64,000 nucleotides of DNA, from contig NZ_JAPWGM010000001.1 in assembly GCF_027213715.1 (NCBI RefSeq), positions 186,001 through 250,000 on the forward strand. Direction: 5' to 3'. Position 1 is the stretch's first letter; every line of letters begins with the position of its first letter. The notes under the pieces are model-generated. The model was given only the letters and a program-made list of their open reading frames with translations, did no database searches and was not told the origin of the DNA. The translations under genes and the position numbers were made by a program. This document shows positions 38,987-47,586 of this stretch, in pieces. The DNA comes from Pedobacter punctiformis (GTDB lineage Bacteria; Bacteroidota; Bacteroidia; Sphingobacteriales; Sphingobacteriaceae).

Positions 38987-39253
38987 TTATTTTTTCTTTT
39001 CAGCGTGTCCTCTGAATGTTCTGGTTGGAGCAAATTCTCCCAACTTGTGACCAACCATGTTTTCTGTTACGTACACAGGGATAAATTTATTTCCGTTGTG
39101 TACTGCAAATGTATGACCTACGAAATCCGGAGAAATCATTGATCTGCGAGACCAAGTTTTGATTACAGTTTTTTTACCTGCATCATTCATAGAGTTTACT
39201 TTTTTCTCTACATTATGGTCAATATAAGGTCCTTTTTTTATCGAACGAGCCAT
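38987..39253 (-). CDS. rpsS: 30S ribosomal protein S19
   Basis: 88 residues. [19 protein letters not shown] begins it and [21 protein letters not shown] ends it. S19 pairs with S13 in the head. The ATG overlaps the rplB stop by one base. Confidence 0.99.
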   Translation of the reverse strand: MARSIKKGPYIDHNVEKKVNSMNDAGKKTVIKTWSRRSMISPDFVGHTFAVHNGNKFIPVYVTENMVGHKLGEFAPTRTFRGHAEKKK

Positions 39254-40077
39254 TATTTCTTCCTTCTCTCTATGATGTAACGATTAGAATATTTCTTAAG
39301 TTCTCTGGTTTTGTAGCCTTTAGCTAAAATACCATTTCTTGAACGAGGGTGACCACCTGATGATCTACCTTCACCACCACCCATTGGGTGATCTACTGGG
39401 TTCATCGCTACCGGTCTTGTTCTCGGACGACGGCCCAACCAACGTTTACGACCAGCTTTACCTAATACTTCGTTTGCGTGATCTGAGTTAGATACCGCAC
39501 CGATTGTAGCTAAACAAGTGGTTAAAATTAAACGGGTTTCGCCTGAAGGCATTTTTAAAGTAGCGTATTTACCATCGCGGGCAGCTAATTGTGCATAAGC
39601 ACCTGCACTACGAGCCAATTGTGCTCCTTTTCCAGGATGGATCTCAACATTATGAATGATGGAACCTAATGGAATGTTTGATAATTTTAAAGTGTTACCT
39701 ACTTCTGGAGCTGCTGTATCGCCCGAAACTAATTTCGAACCTACCTGCAATCCTTCAGGAGCAATAATGTAACGCTTCTCGCCATCTGCATAAACTAATA
39801 ATGCAATGCGGGCAGTACGGTTTGGATCGTATTCAACAGTAGCTACTGTTGCAGGAATATCAAACTTATCACGTTTGAAATCAATCAAACGGTAAGATTT
39901 TTTGTGACCACCACCCATGTAGCGCATAGTCATCTTTCCTGTATTGTTACGTCCACCAGACTTTTTTGATGATACAACCAATGATTTTTCGGGCTTGGTT
40001 GCTGTAATCTCCGTAAAGCTGGCACCTACTCTAAAGCGGGTTCCCGGAGTAACTGGTTTAAATTTTCTTAAGCCCAT
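39253..40077 (-). CDS. rplB: 50S ribosomal protein L2
   Basis: 274 residues. L2 lies at the base of the peptidyl transferase centre. The conserved C-terminal segment [22 protein letters not shown] includes the histidine long linked to peptidyl transfer. Full length, no anomaly. Confidence 0.99.
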   Translation of the reverse strand: MGLRKFKPVTPGTRFRVGASFTEITATKPEKSLVVSSKKSGGRNNTGKMTMRYMGGGHKKSYRLIDFKRDKFDIPATVATVEYDPNRTARIALLVYADGEKRYIIAPEGLQVGSKLVSGDTAAPEVGNTLKLSNIPLGSIIHNVEIHPGKGAQLARSAGAYAQLAARDGKYATLKMPSGETRLILTTCLATIGAVSNSDHANEVLGKAGRKRWLGRRPRTRPVAMNPVDHPMGGGEGRSSGGHPRSRNGILAKGYKTRELKKYSNRYIIERRKK

Positions 40078-40097
40078 AGTTATAATTAATAATTAAA

Positions 40098-40388
40098 TTA
40101 AAGATTTGCGTAATAATCTATTGTTTCTCCGTCTTTCAACGTTACGATTGCTTTTTTGTATTTAGGACTACGGCCTGATACAAAACCTGCTTTAGTGTAA
40201 CGAGATTTAGCTTTACCATCAACAACCATTGTGTTAACTGCAACGATAGTTACACCGTACAATTTCTCAATAGCTGCTTTAATCTGGATTTTGTTAGCCT
40301 TATGGTTAACGCTAAATGTGAAACGGTTAGATTTCTCAGTTAAAGCTGAAGCTTTTTCGGTTAATATTGGTTTTTTTAAAATTTCCAT
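40098..40388 (-). CDS. rplW: 50S ribosomal protein L23
   Basis: 96 residues from the ATG at 40388 (MEILKKPILTEKASALTEK). An ATG 12 bp upstream overlaps rplD and is less likely. L23 is the docking site for trigger factor and SRP at the tunnel exit. Confidence 0.98.
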   Translation of the reverse strand: MEILKKPILTEKASALTEKSNRFTFSVNHKANKIQIKAAIEKLYGVTIVAVNTMVVDGKAKSRYTKAGFVSGRSPKYKKAIVTLKDGETIDYYANL

Positions 40389-40389
40389 A

Positions 40390-41019
40390 TTACTTGGCAA
40401 ACGCCTCCTCCAAAGTTTTAACAGAATCAGCAGTTAACACAAGTACGCCAGCGTTTAATACATCATAAGTATTTAAATCTGCTGCAGTAATTACTTTAGT
40501 TTTCTGAACGTTTCTGCTTGATAAATAGATATTATTATTTTGTGCAGGTAAAACCAACAAAGTTTTTTCGTTACCTACGTTTAACGCAGCGATTAAATTT
40601 GTAAAGTTTTTAGTTTTAATGGTATCGAAGTTAAAATCTTCTAAAATTACCACGTTGTTATCTTTTGCTTTATAAGCTAAAGCTGATTTACGTGCTAATG
40701 ATTTTAATTTCTTATTTAATTTAAAACTGTAATCACGTGGCTGAGGACCGAAAACACGACCACCACCATTGAATAATGGAGATTTAATGCTACCGGCACG
40801 GGCACCACCTGTACCTTTTTGTTTGTATAGTTTACGGGTAGAACCAGCAATCTCATTACGTTGTTTAGATTTGTGAGTACCTTGACGTTGGTTAGCCAAA
40901 TACTGTTTAACATCTAAATAAATCGCGTGGTCGTTAGGCTCGATACCAAATACCGATTCAGGAAGTTGCACCTTGGCACCTGTTTCTTTACCTGAAATGT
41001 TTAATACTTTAACTTCCAT
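40390..41019 (-). CDS. rplD: 50S ribosomal protein L4
   Basis: 209 residues. [25 protein letters not shown] forms the long tunnel-lining loop (about 50-75). In E. coli L4 represses its own operon at a leader hairpin; a leader hairpin is also present here upstream of rplC, but homology of mechanism is unproven. Confidence 0.99.
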   Translation of the reverse strand: MEVKVLNISGKETGAKVQLPESVFGIEPNDHAIYLDVKQYLANQRQGTHKSKQRNEIAGSTRKLYKQKGTGGARAGSIKSPLFNGGGRVFGPQPRDYSFKLNKKLKSLARKSALAYKAKDNNVVILEDFNFDTIKTKNFTNLIAALNVGNEKTLLVLPAQNNNIYLSSRNVQKTKVITAADLNTYDVLNAGVLVLTADSVKTLEEAFAK

Positions 41020-41023
41020 CTGA

Positions 41024-41641
41024 TTACTTATCTAAGATTACGTAAGAACCTTTAGCTCCTGGAATGGAACCACTAACTACTAATAAGTTTTGCTCAGCAT
41101 AAACTTTCAAAACTTGTAAGTTTTGAACTTTTACCCTGTCTCCACCTGTTCTTCCAGCCATGCGCATTCCTTTGAATACACGTGAAGGGAATGATGATGC
41201 TCCCAATGAACCTGGGGCACGTAAACGGTTGTGCTGACCGTGAGTCTGCATACCAACACCGGCAAATCCGTGGCGTTTTACAACACCTTGAAAACCTTTA
41301 CCTTTTGAGGTACCTACAACATCAACAAAATCGCCTTCTACGAATGCATCAACAGTTACTACATCACCTAAATTAAGTTCAGTTGTAAATGAGTTGAATT
41401 CTACCAGCTTGCGTTTTGGAGTTGTGTTTGCTTTCGCGAAATGGCCTTTTAACGGTTGAGTTGTGTTTTTCTCTTTTTTCTCATCATATCCTAACTGAAT
41501 AGATGAATACCCGTCTTTTTCTTCGGTCTTCACTTGTGTAACTACACAAGGCCCAGCCTCGATTACAGTACATGGAATATTACGTCCGTCTGCATCGAAG
41601 ATACTGGTCATTCCTACTTTTTTTCCAATAATTCCTGACAT
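41024..41641 (-). CDS. rplC: 50S ribosomal protein L3
   Basis: 205 residues from the ATG at 41641 ([16 protein letters not shown]). An open frame extends 90 bp further upstream, but that part reads across the mRNA leader and the predicted transcription start, so it is not coding. The [24 protein letters not shown] loop approaches the peptidyl transferase centre. This is the first gene of the block because rpsJ is absent upstream. Confidence 0.98.
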   Translation of the reverse strand: MSGIIGKKVGMTSIFDADGRNIPCTVIEAGPCVVTQVKTEEKDGYSSIQLGYDEKKEKNTTQPLKGHFAKANTTPKRKLVEFNSFTTELNLGDVVTVDAFVEGDFVDVVGTSKGKGFQGVVKRHGFAGVGMQTHGQHNRLRAPGSLGASSFPSRVFKGMRMAGRTGGDRVKVQNLQVLKVYAEQNLLVVSGSIPGAKGSYVILDK

Positions 41642-41666
41642 TTTATCTTTTAATTTTAACACCCAT

Positions 41667-41684
41667 CGAAGCAGTAGGGCTTCG
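41667..41684 (-). promoter_or_regulatory. Leader hairpin before rplC
   Basis: CGAAGC (41667-41672) pairs with GCTTCG (41679-41684) around a 6-nt loop, inside the roughly 70-nt leader between the predicted promoter and the rplC start. It may be a ribosomal-protein feedback site. Confidence 0.4.
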
Positions 41685-41718
41685 TTCAAGGTGGTTGTGC
41701 ATCCCCCGAAAGGGACGG

Positions 41719-41749
41719 CAAAGATAGACAAGAATTATTAATTTTCAAA
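41719..41749 (-). promoter_or_regulatory. Consensus promoter of the rplC-rplQ operon
   Basis: On the minus strand TTTG (plus 41746-41749), 19 nt, then TATCTTTG (plus 41719-41726) match the Bacteroidota housekeeping promoter TTTG-N19-TAnnTTTG exactly. Initiation a few bases downstream would give a leader of about 70 nt. This promoter explains how rplC is expressed without rpsJ upstream. Confidence 0.8.
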
Positions 41750-41813
41750 TAGTTAGCCAAATATTTTTTCAAATAAATTGCTGATAGATGGGTACTTAGC
41801 TTAAATGATGGAG

Positions 41814-42209
41814 TTAATGTGCCAAACCACCATTTAAACTGATGGTTATGATGGCTAATATAATCAAACCAATGACTACATATAGGTAATCACGTTCAAT
41901 TAAAAAGCTGAATAATGCAAAAACAATACGGGCAATCGGCGTAAAGATCAGCATCAGTACACCAAATTGTACAATTGCATCACCATGAAATGTTAAAACG
42001 CCTTTAAAAATTGAAGCAATTGAAGCAAATTTTGAAAGCTCAGGTTTAAAAACTTTATAATCGGCAATTACACCATTATTGTGTACCAAATAAATGATGC
42101 CGCCAATCAGCACAATACTCATCGAAATAATTACGCCTGCACGCAAAAGTGTACCCAGAATAAGCTGAATATCTTTATCGTTTAAGTTATCTTTATTTAC
42201 TGTACCCAT
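41814..42209 (-). CDS. DUF1634 family membrane protein
   Basis: 131 residues with three hydrophobic segments (about 17-45, 72-96 and 106-128). The early VIISMSIVLIGGIIYL segment is typical of the family. DUF1634 genes usually follow a TauE/SafE exporter gene, as here, where its ATG overlaps the exporter's stop by one base. It is probably an accessory subunit; the biochemical role is not known. Confidence 0.82.
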   Translation of the reverse strand: MGTVNKDNLNDKDIQLILGTLLRAGVIISMSIVLIGGIIYLVHNNGVIADYKVFKPELSKFASIASIFKGVLTFHGDAIVQFGVLMLIFTPIARIVFALFSFLIERDYLYVVIGLIILAIITISLNGGLAH

Positions 42210-43045
42210 TACATTGCTCCGCTTAAACCTTTATAAATCATTTGAATGGCCAGAAAAACAACAACCACTGCAAATACAACTTTCAGTTTATCTGTTTTAG
42301 TTTTAATTAATATTTTCGAACCAATGGTTGCACCAGTTAAAACGCCAATACAAACCGGCATGGCAATGCCCGGATCTATCTGGCCGCGGTGTAAATAAAC
42401 AATTGCACTTGCCGCGGCAGTAACCCCCATCATAAAATTACTGGTGGTGGTTGATACCTTGAAAGGCAAACGCATAATGTTATCCATTGCAATTACTTTT
42501 AATGCACCACTGCCAATACCAAGCAAACCGGAGAGTGTACCCGCAAAAAGCATCATAAAAAAACCACCCGGAACATTTTTTACAGCATATGTATGTTCTT
42601 TTCCTTTATCCGGATAAGAACCATTCAGTTTAAAAAATTTTGCCCATTTATCGGTGTTATCCTGCGTGGTATGATCTACCTTTTTCTTCAGGGTCATAAT
42701 TGCAGAGAAGATTAAGATACAGCCAAAAATAACTGCTATATAATCCGGATTTAAATAAACAGCCACAATAGCGCCACAAACAGCGCCAACCGTAGTTGCA
42801 ATTTCCAGAAACATGCCTATCCTGATATTGGTTATCCCCTCTTTTACATAAGCAGCTGCTGAACCGGATGAAGTTGCAATAACCGAAACAATAGACGCAC
42901 CAATGGCATAATGAATATCTACACCTAAAGCCAGCGTTAATAAAGGAATAATAATTACGCCTCCGCCAAGCCCTGTTAAAGAACCTAGTAAGCCAGCTAA
43001 AAAAGCACCAATTAAAACGATAAGGGTAAACAGCAATACCGACAT
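42209..43045 (-). CDS. Sulfite exporter TauE/SafE family permease
   Basis: 278 residues with about eight membrane helices. The first helix carries LAGLLGSLTGLGGGVIIIPLL (about 17-37) and the second repeat GTLSGLLGIGSGALKVIAM; these paired Gly-rich motifs define the family. Members export sulfite, sulfoacetate or other organic anions. The substrate here is unknown. Translation is coupled to the DUF1634 gene downstream. Confidence 0.88.
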   Translation of the reverse strand: MSVLLFTLIVLIGAFLAGLLGSLTGLGGGVIIIPLLTLALGVDIHYAIGASIVSVIATSSGSAAAYVKEGITNIRIGMFLEIATTVGAVCGAIVAVYLNPDYIAVIFGCILIFSAIMTLKKKVDHTTQDNTDKWAKFFKLNGSYPDKGKEHTYAVKNVPGGFFMMLFAGTLSGLLGIGSGALKVIAMDNIMRLPFKVSTTTSNFMMGVTAAASAIVYLHRGQIDPGIAMPVCIGVLTGATIGSKILIKTKTDKLKVVFAVVVVFLAIQMIYKGLSGAM

Positions 43046-43161
43046 GGCGGCAAATATAAGTGACTTGTTTTAGGGAAACGAAAGATTAATTGAATAAAAT
43101 AAAGTCTATATGATATATGGATGAAATAAGACGATCTACATAAGTTTTCTGTCAGCTACCC

Positions 43162-44418
43162 TTATTTTCCCAACCTTCTGATCATTTCGGCACTTAAATC
43201 TCTTCCATCATTTAAACGATTGGCAAAAAATGATTTGGCGGCTTCAAAGTGTTCTTTGTAACCTTTTAAATCTCCATAACCAATTATAGAAGCCCATTCG
43301 TGTACCGCCGTATGAAACTCTAAATCATCTCCCCGGATTGATTTATCATACAAAGCCGTTTGAATAGACTCTTCTAACATGGCCTCATTTTTAAACAGAT
43401 ATTCGGCAATACCTAAACGCAGCTTGAAAGGTGGTGTTTGGCAAATTAAATTATCGTAAGGATTTACACCCATTTTATACCAGGCATAAACCATACTTAA
43501 TAAACTCAGGTGCGAATTTGGTTTCTGCTTATGCGAAGCATCCGAAAGGCTAAACTCTTTCATAATTTTATCATCCAGCAGTAAAAGCTGGCGACTTTCG
43601 TGAAATACAAAATCACGTGCTGCATATATTTTTTCCCTGAATTCGGTTTCATTTTCACAAATCATCAGTTTATACAATTCAGATTCGGCCTGTGCATAAT
43701 ATTTAACCTGCTTTTGCGCATAAGGATTCAAAATAGCCAAACCTGCATAAATGTGAGATTTATAGCTAAAAATACGCAGCGTAGTTAAAATTTTAACGTT
43801 ATCAATCCCTCCTGCGTAGGCTGGATTATCCCAGGGGAAAAAACCTGCATTTTTCCAGGCAGAACCCATACTTTCGAAACCCATGTGGGTAACAGCCTGG
43901 GTATCGGCAACAATTCTATCATGTTCTTTATAATCGTCCATTTCAATAATGTTCGATTTTAAAGACTGGTATATTTTTAGGGCTTTAGCATAAACTTCGT
44001 CAGTTGCACGGTGGCGAACCACAACAAGGGTTTGCCCTTCAGGACTAAAAGCCGGGCCATGCAAAGAATGACAGGTTACAATCTGCGTATCTTCTGGTAA
44101 ATATTTTTCAAAAGCTGCAATTTCCGGATGTTTAACAGAAGTTTGTCCGGCTACAATTGCACCATATTTGGTAGAGGTAGCAAAAGTGGATACCACCTCA
44201 TCAATTTTTTCGGCCTCTACGCAGTAAATGATAAAATCAGATTTCCTGGCCACCTCATGCCCATCAACCAATACCTCAATTCCTTTGGGCTCCAATTCAT
44301 TTTTTAAATCAGCAAAACGTAATGGCATATCTGCTCCACAAACCTGATAACCTGCCTTAACAAACGATAAAGCATACAATTTGCCCATATCGCCTAACCC
44401 AATAATTCCTATTTGCAT
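43162..44418 (-). CDS. Prephenate dehydrogenase
   Basis: 418 residues. The NAD(P)-binding Rossmann motif is GLGDMG at 7-12. VTCHSLHGPAFSPEGQTLVVVRH (about 125-147) holds the histidine and serine expected in prephenate dehydrogenases. The protein is longer than bacterial single-domain TyrA (about 280) and its extended helical C-terminal half resembles the fungal-type prephenate dehydrogenases. It would form 4-hydroxyphenylpyruvate for tyrosine synthesis in the cytoplasm. No other aromatic-pathway gene is adjacent. Alternative: another beta-hydroxyacid-dehydrogenase-like enzyme, less likely. Confidence 0.8.
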   Translation of the reverse strand: MQIGIIGLGDMGKLYALSFVKAGYQVCGADMPLRFADLKNELEPKGIEVLVDGHEVARKSDFIIYCVEAEKIDEVVSTFATSTKYGAIVAGQTSVKHPEIAAFEKYLPEDTQIVTCHSLHGPAFSPEGQTLVVVRHRATDEVYAKALKIYQSLKSNIIEMDDYKEHDRIVADTQAVTHMGFESMGSAWKNAGFFPWDNPAYAGGIDNVKILTTLRIFSYKSHIYAGLAILNPYAQKQVKYYAQAESELYKLMICENETEFREKIYAARDFVFHESRQLLLLDDKIMKEFSLSDASHKQKPNSHLSLLSMVYAWYKMGVNPYDNLICQTPPFKLRLGIAEYLFKNEAMLEESIQTALYDKSIRGDDLEFHTAVHEWASIIGYGDLKGYKEHFEAAKSFFANRLNDGRDLSAEMIRRLGK

Positions 44419-44589
44419 GAAACAAATGTAATCTATCGTAAATAAATTTATAATAAAACTTAGATAAAATTGTTATTTTAAACATCAGGTAGAAAAACTT
44501 TTAATAAATCTCTCCCAAATCATTAAAAATTAAATCGGGGAAAAGTTTATAAAAATGTAGTTTTACGATTTAACATCTATATTTAAACT

Positions 44590-45201
44590 ATGCAAAAATT
44601 TAAACACTTCCTTTATTGTTTAGTGGCATTGCTTGTATTTAACACGGCATTTGCACAAGCCCAGCAGGATACAACTAAAAATGCAGATCCATCTTTAAAC
44701 GGGCAGTACCAGTTCATGTTATCTAAATCTAAAAGCCTTTACGGCGCCAGATTAATCAACCCTTCAAGGCTATCTTCTCTTTGGAAAAGCGTGAGTGATA
44801 CTTTAAGAAAAGAACGCAAACAATTACAGGAAGCCAGACAGGAAATTAAAAGTCAATCGGCAACTATATCGGGCTTAAAGGGCGAAGTTTCGGGTAAAGA
44901 AAGTTCATTGGCCGGTGCAACTGCTATGGTAAATGAGATTAAATTCTTAGGAATTTCTTTCACAAAAAGTACGTACAACATTATTGTATGGTCGGTTATT
45001 GCCATTTTGGCCATTGCATTATTTGTTGTAATTGCCCGTTCTACTAAAAATATATTAGAAGCCAAACACAGAACCCAGCTTTACGAAGAAATTAATACAG
45101 AGTATCAAAATTATAAAGTTAAGGCTAACGAGAAGGAACGTAAGCTTGCACGTGAGTTGCAGGACGAACGCAATAAATGGGACGAAGCTAAAGGGAGATA
45201 A
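44590..45201 (+). CDS. Signal-peptide protein with coiled coil and one membrane helix, unknown
   Basis: 203 residues. A signal peptide (1-23, AFAQAQ end) is followed by a Lys/Gln/Glu-rich coiled coil at about 78-105 (RKERKQLQEARQEIKSQSA), a transmembrane helix at about 131-151 (IIVWSVIAILAIALFVVIA) and a charged C-terminal coiled coil (KVKANEKERKLARELQDERNK). The N-terminal half would be periplasmic and the C-terminal half cytoplasmic. I recognise no family. The gene is alone on + between minus-strand genes. Confidence 0.65.
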   Translation: MQKFKHFLYCLVALLVFNTAFAQAQQDTTKNADPSLNGQYQFMLSKSKSLYGARLINPSRLSSLWKSVSDTLRKERKQLQEARQEIKSQSATISGLKGEVSGKESSLAGATAMVNEIKFLGISFTKSTYNIIVWSVIAILAIALFVVIARSTKNILEAKHRTQLYEEINTEYQNYKVKANEKERKLARELQDERNKWDEAKGR

Positions 45202-45265
45202 ATCTATCAAGAGTTTGTTTTCTCTTTTGGAAATAAAAGGTAAAAGCTTTTCGGTTACTAAAGCC

Positions 45266-45321
45266 CTGCTTTGCACTGTATCCCGATTGAAAAAATCGGG
45301 GATGCTGTTTCAATCAGGTTT
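45266..45321 (-). repeat. Dispersed palindromic repeat, copy 2
   Basis: Read on the minus strand it begins AAACCTGATTGAAACAGCAT and continues with a CCCCGAT/ATCGGG hairpin and AAAGCAG. Compared with copy 1 (5066-5118) only scattered substitutions and a 2-bp arm-length change are seen. It lies in the convergent gap between the coiled-coil protein and dgt. Confidence 0.6.
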
Positions 45322-45348
45322 ATAAATAAAGTAAAAACCAAAATTTAT

Positions 45349-45382
45349 ACATAGCCGGTAATTTTAATATTGCTGGCTATGT
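45349..45382 (-). terminator. Possible terminator hairpin at the end of dgt
   Basis: ACATAGCC (45349-45356) pairs with GGCTATGT (45375-45382), overlapping the stop codon. The downstream tail on the minus strand is only moderately T-rich. Confidence 0.5.
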
Positions 45383-46720
45383 TTCTGAAGGGAAAGAAAT
45401 TCCTTTAATATTCCGGTATAAATCTACCGCATACAAATCCGTCATACCCGACACAAAATCCAGTACACTTTGTGTTCTCGAATAAATATCCGTTAAATCG
45501 GTGTGGTATTGTTTTGGAATAAGTTTAACCAACTTTTTATAGTAGTGTGTATTGTTATGAATCAGCGCCGGCACAAATTCTTCAAGTAAACCCGCCATAA
45601 TTTTATAACCCGCAACTTCTTTCTGAATTACAGATGAGAAATTATAAATGCGCTCTACTGAAACCTTTTCAACCGCTTTCCAGGCAGATAAATACGGTTC
45701 AGGAATTAAATCGGTCAGGCTTTGGTTTAAGTCGCCCCTCAATAAACGCTCCTGTTCTCTGTAAAAAATCCCAGCACAGGTTACGGTTAAAGTATTAATG
45801 GCTTTAGCACGAAGCAAACCTATTTTGGCATCATCATCTTCATAATCATTTTTAAGCCTGTCTTCAATGGTTTTTGAGTTGGCAAAAGGCAGCAAATAGC
45901 CCTTAACTTCTTCGTAAGAGAGGATCTTTAAACGATGTGCATCTTCTAAATCAATAATGCTGTAACAAATATCATCGGCGGCTTCAACCAAATACACCAA
46001 AGGGTGACGTTTATAAATAAGATGCTCTCCCTCCTCCTTTTCGAGTTTAAGTTCAGTAGCAATTTTTTTAAAAGTTTCTTCTTCTGACTGGAAAAAGCCA
46101 TACTTTTTACGATGTAAAATTCCTTTTTGCTTACCTGCAATAGATGCACATGGGTATTTGGCAATAGAGGCCAACGTAGAGTAAGTTAAGGCGTAAGCAT
46201 CGTTCCCCTTTCCTTTTAACGGATGTGTTAAAATGCGGATGGCATTGGCATTACCTTCAAAATTAATCAAATCGTGCCACTGCGCTTCAGTCATTTCTTT
46301 TTGATAAACTTTTCCATCTCCATCGGTAAAATACCTTGAAATGGCAGCCTCTCCTGAATGTCCGAAAGCCGGATTACCCAAATCGTGCGCTAATGCTGCT
46401 GCCGCAACAATATTTCCAACTTCGTTAATTAACGGCACTTCTTTAATTAATTGCGGATTTTTATCTTCTAAAGTATTTAAGAAGATGTTGGCCATGGAAC
46501 GGGCTACACTGGCAACTTCTAAACTATGTGTTAAACGGTTGTGCACAAATACGCTTCCGGGCAAAGGGAAAACCTGCGTTTTATTTTGCAAACGGCGAAA
46601 AGGCGAAGAAAATATTAAACGATCATAGTCCCGCTGAAAATCAGAACGGGCTTTGTCTGTGCTGGCTCCATACTGCTCTTGCCCATACCTTTTATTTGAA
46701 AGTAAATATTTCCACTCCAT
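45377..46720 (-). CDS. dgt: Deoxyguanosinetriphosphate triphosphohydrolase
   Basis: 447 residues, the dGTPase type of HD hydrolase. The metal site is built from H65 (HNRLTHSLEV), the H112/D113 pair (AHDLGNPAFGH) and a later aspartate in LVEAADDICYSIIDLEDAH. The product is deoxyguanosine plus triphosphate; the enzyme tunes dNTP pools and can limit phage or mobile DNA replication. The N-terminal FQRDYDRLIFSSPFRRLQNKTQV is a strong family signature. It is the only gene in its neighbourhood related to nucleotides. Confidence 0.92.
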   Translation of the reverse strand: MEWKYLLSNKRYGQEQYGASTDKARSDFQRDYDRLIFSSPFRRLQNKTQVFPLPGSVFVHNRLTHSLEVASVARSMANIFLNTLEDKNPQLIKEVPLINEVGNIVAAAALAHDLGNPAFGHSGEAAISRYFTDGDGKVYQKEMTEAQWHDLINFEGNANAIRILTHPLKGKGNDAYALTYSTLASIAKYPCASIAGKQKGILHRKKYGFFQSEEETFKKIATELKLEKEEGEHLIYKRHPLVYLVEAADDICYSIIDLEDAHRLKILSYEEVKGYLLPFANSKTIEDRLKNDYEDDDAKIGLLRAKAINTLTVTCAGIFYREQERLLRGDLNQSLTDLIPEPYLSAWKAVEKVSVERIYNFSSVIQKEVAGYKIMAGLLEEFVPALIHNNTHYYKKLVKLIPKQYHTDLTDIYSRTQSVLDFVSGMTDLYAVDLYRNIKGISFPSET

Positions 46721-46794
46721 GTGCTCAATTAATTTGGGGCGAAGTTAAGGATTAAGCGGCTTTAATAAAATCGATTCTTTTTTAAAAAATGGCC

Positions 46795-47565
46795 CTACTG
46801 TTCTTCGTAATGGTAGGTTAAACCGCCATCAACAAAATAAGTTGATCCGGTTACATACCTGGCATCATCTGACGCCAGAAAAGCAACAACGGCTGCTACA
46901 TCTTCAGGAGCGCCCAACTTTTTCATTGGTATATTTTTCAGCACATTATTTAATTGTTCCTTATTATCCATCAAAGATTTATTAATCGGTGTGGCTATCG
47001 CACCCGGTGCTACATTATTAATCCGAATGTTAAATGGTGCAAGTTCTGTTGCTAAATTTCGGGTTAACATTTTAAGTCCTCCTTTACTGGCACAATAAGC
47101 GGCAAAGTGCGGAAAAATAATTTCCTCATGTACAGAACTCATATTAACCACTGTACCCGGGGTTTTATGGTCCATACAATATTTAGCAAAAGCCTGAATT
47201 CCAAAAAACAGTCCTTTTAAATTTGTATCCATAACCAAATCGTACTCTTCTTCAGTCACTTCCCAAAAATTGTGATTCTTTTCCACTCCGGCATTATTTA
47301 CTAAAATATCAAGCTTTCCGTAAACCTTAACCGCATCATTTACCAGGTTAATTACATTTTGTGTCAAACTAATATCGGCCACCAAAAATGTAGCCTTCCT
47401 GCCCATTTCATTAATCTGATTAATCAGTTTTTCTCCACGTTCATCCAGCGTCCTTCCGTTTAAAATAATATCTGCACCTTCACTGGCCATCCTTAATGCG
47501 CATGCAGCGCCAATACCCTGACTGCTACCGGTAACCAAAGCAACTTTATCTTTAAATCTTTCCAT
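46795..47565 (-). CDS. SDR family oxidoreductase (glucose 1-dehydrogenase-like)
   Basis: 256 residues, a classical short-chain dehydrogenase. Cofactor motif TGSSQGIG is at 12-19, NNAG at 90-93, and the catalytic Ser/Tyr/Lys are S144, Y157 and K161 (YCASK). The C-terminal part with DDARYVTGSTYFVDGG is typical of glucose 1-dehydrogenase and 3-oxoacyl reductase-like SDRs. The adjacent upstream gene on the same strand, 21 bp away, is a glucosidase, which fits a sugar substrate; that is an inference from context. Confidence 0.87.
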   Translation of the reverse strand: MERFKDKVALVTGSSQGIGAACALRMASEGADIILNGRTLDERGEKLINQINEMGRKATFLVADISLTQNVINLVNDAVKVYGKLDILVNNAGVEKNHNFWEVTEEEYDLVMDTNLKGLFFGIQAFAKYCMDHKTPGTVVNMSSVHEEIIFPHFAAYCASKGGLKMLTRNLATELAPFNIRINNVAPGAIATPINKSLMDNKEQLNNVLKNIPMKKLGAPEDVAAVVAFLASDDARYVTGSTYFVDGGLTYHYEEQ

Positions 47566-47586
47566 GTTATTTTATTTATCTCCTGT

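Noticed and set aside
41642..41731. A 30-residue N-terminal extension of L3
   Set aside because: It reads through the leader hairpin and the predicted transcription start; the family begins at [11 protein letters not shown].
45282..45300. CCCGATT/AATCGGG hairpin as a terminator
   Set aside because: No T-run follows on either strand; it is the core of the dispersed repeat instead.
45377..46720. dGTPase as an anti-phage gene
   Set aside because: dGTPases can limit phages, but this one has no defence-type neighbours and looks like the ordinary chromosomal enzyme.
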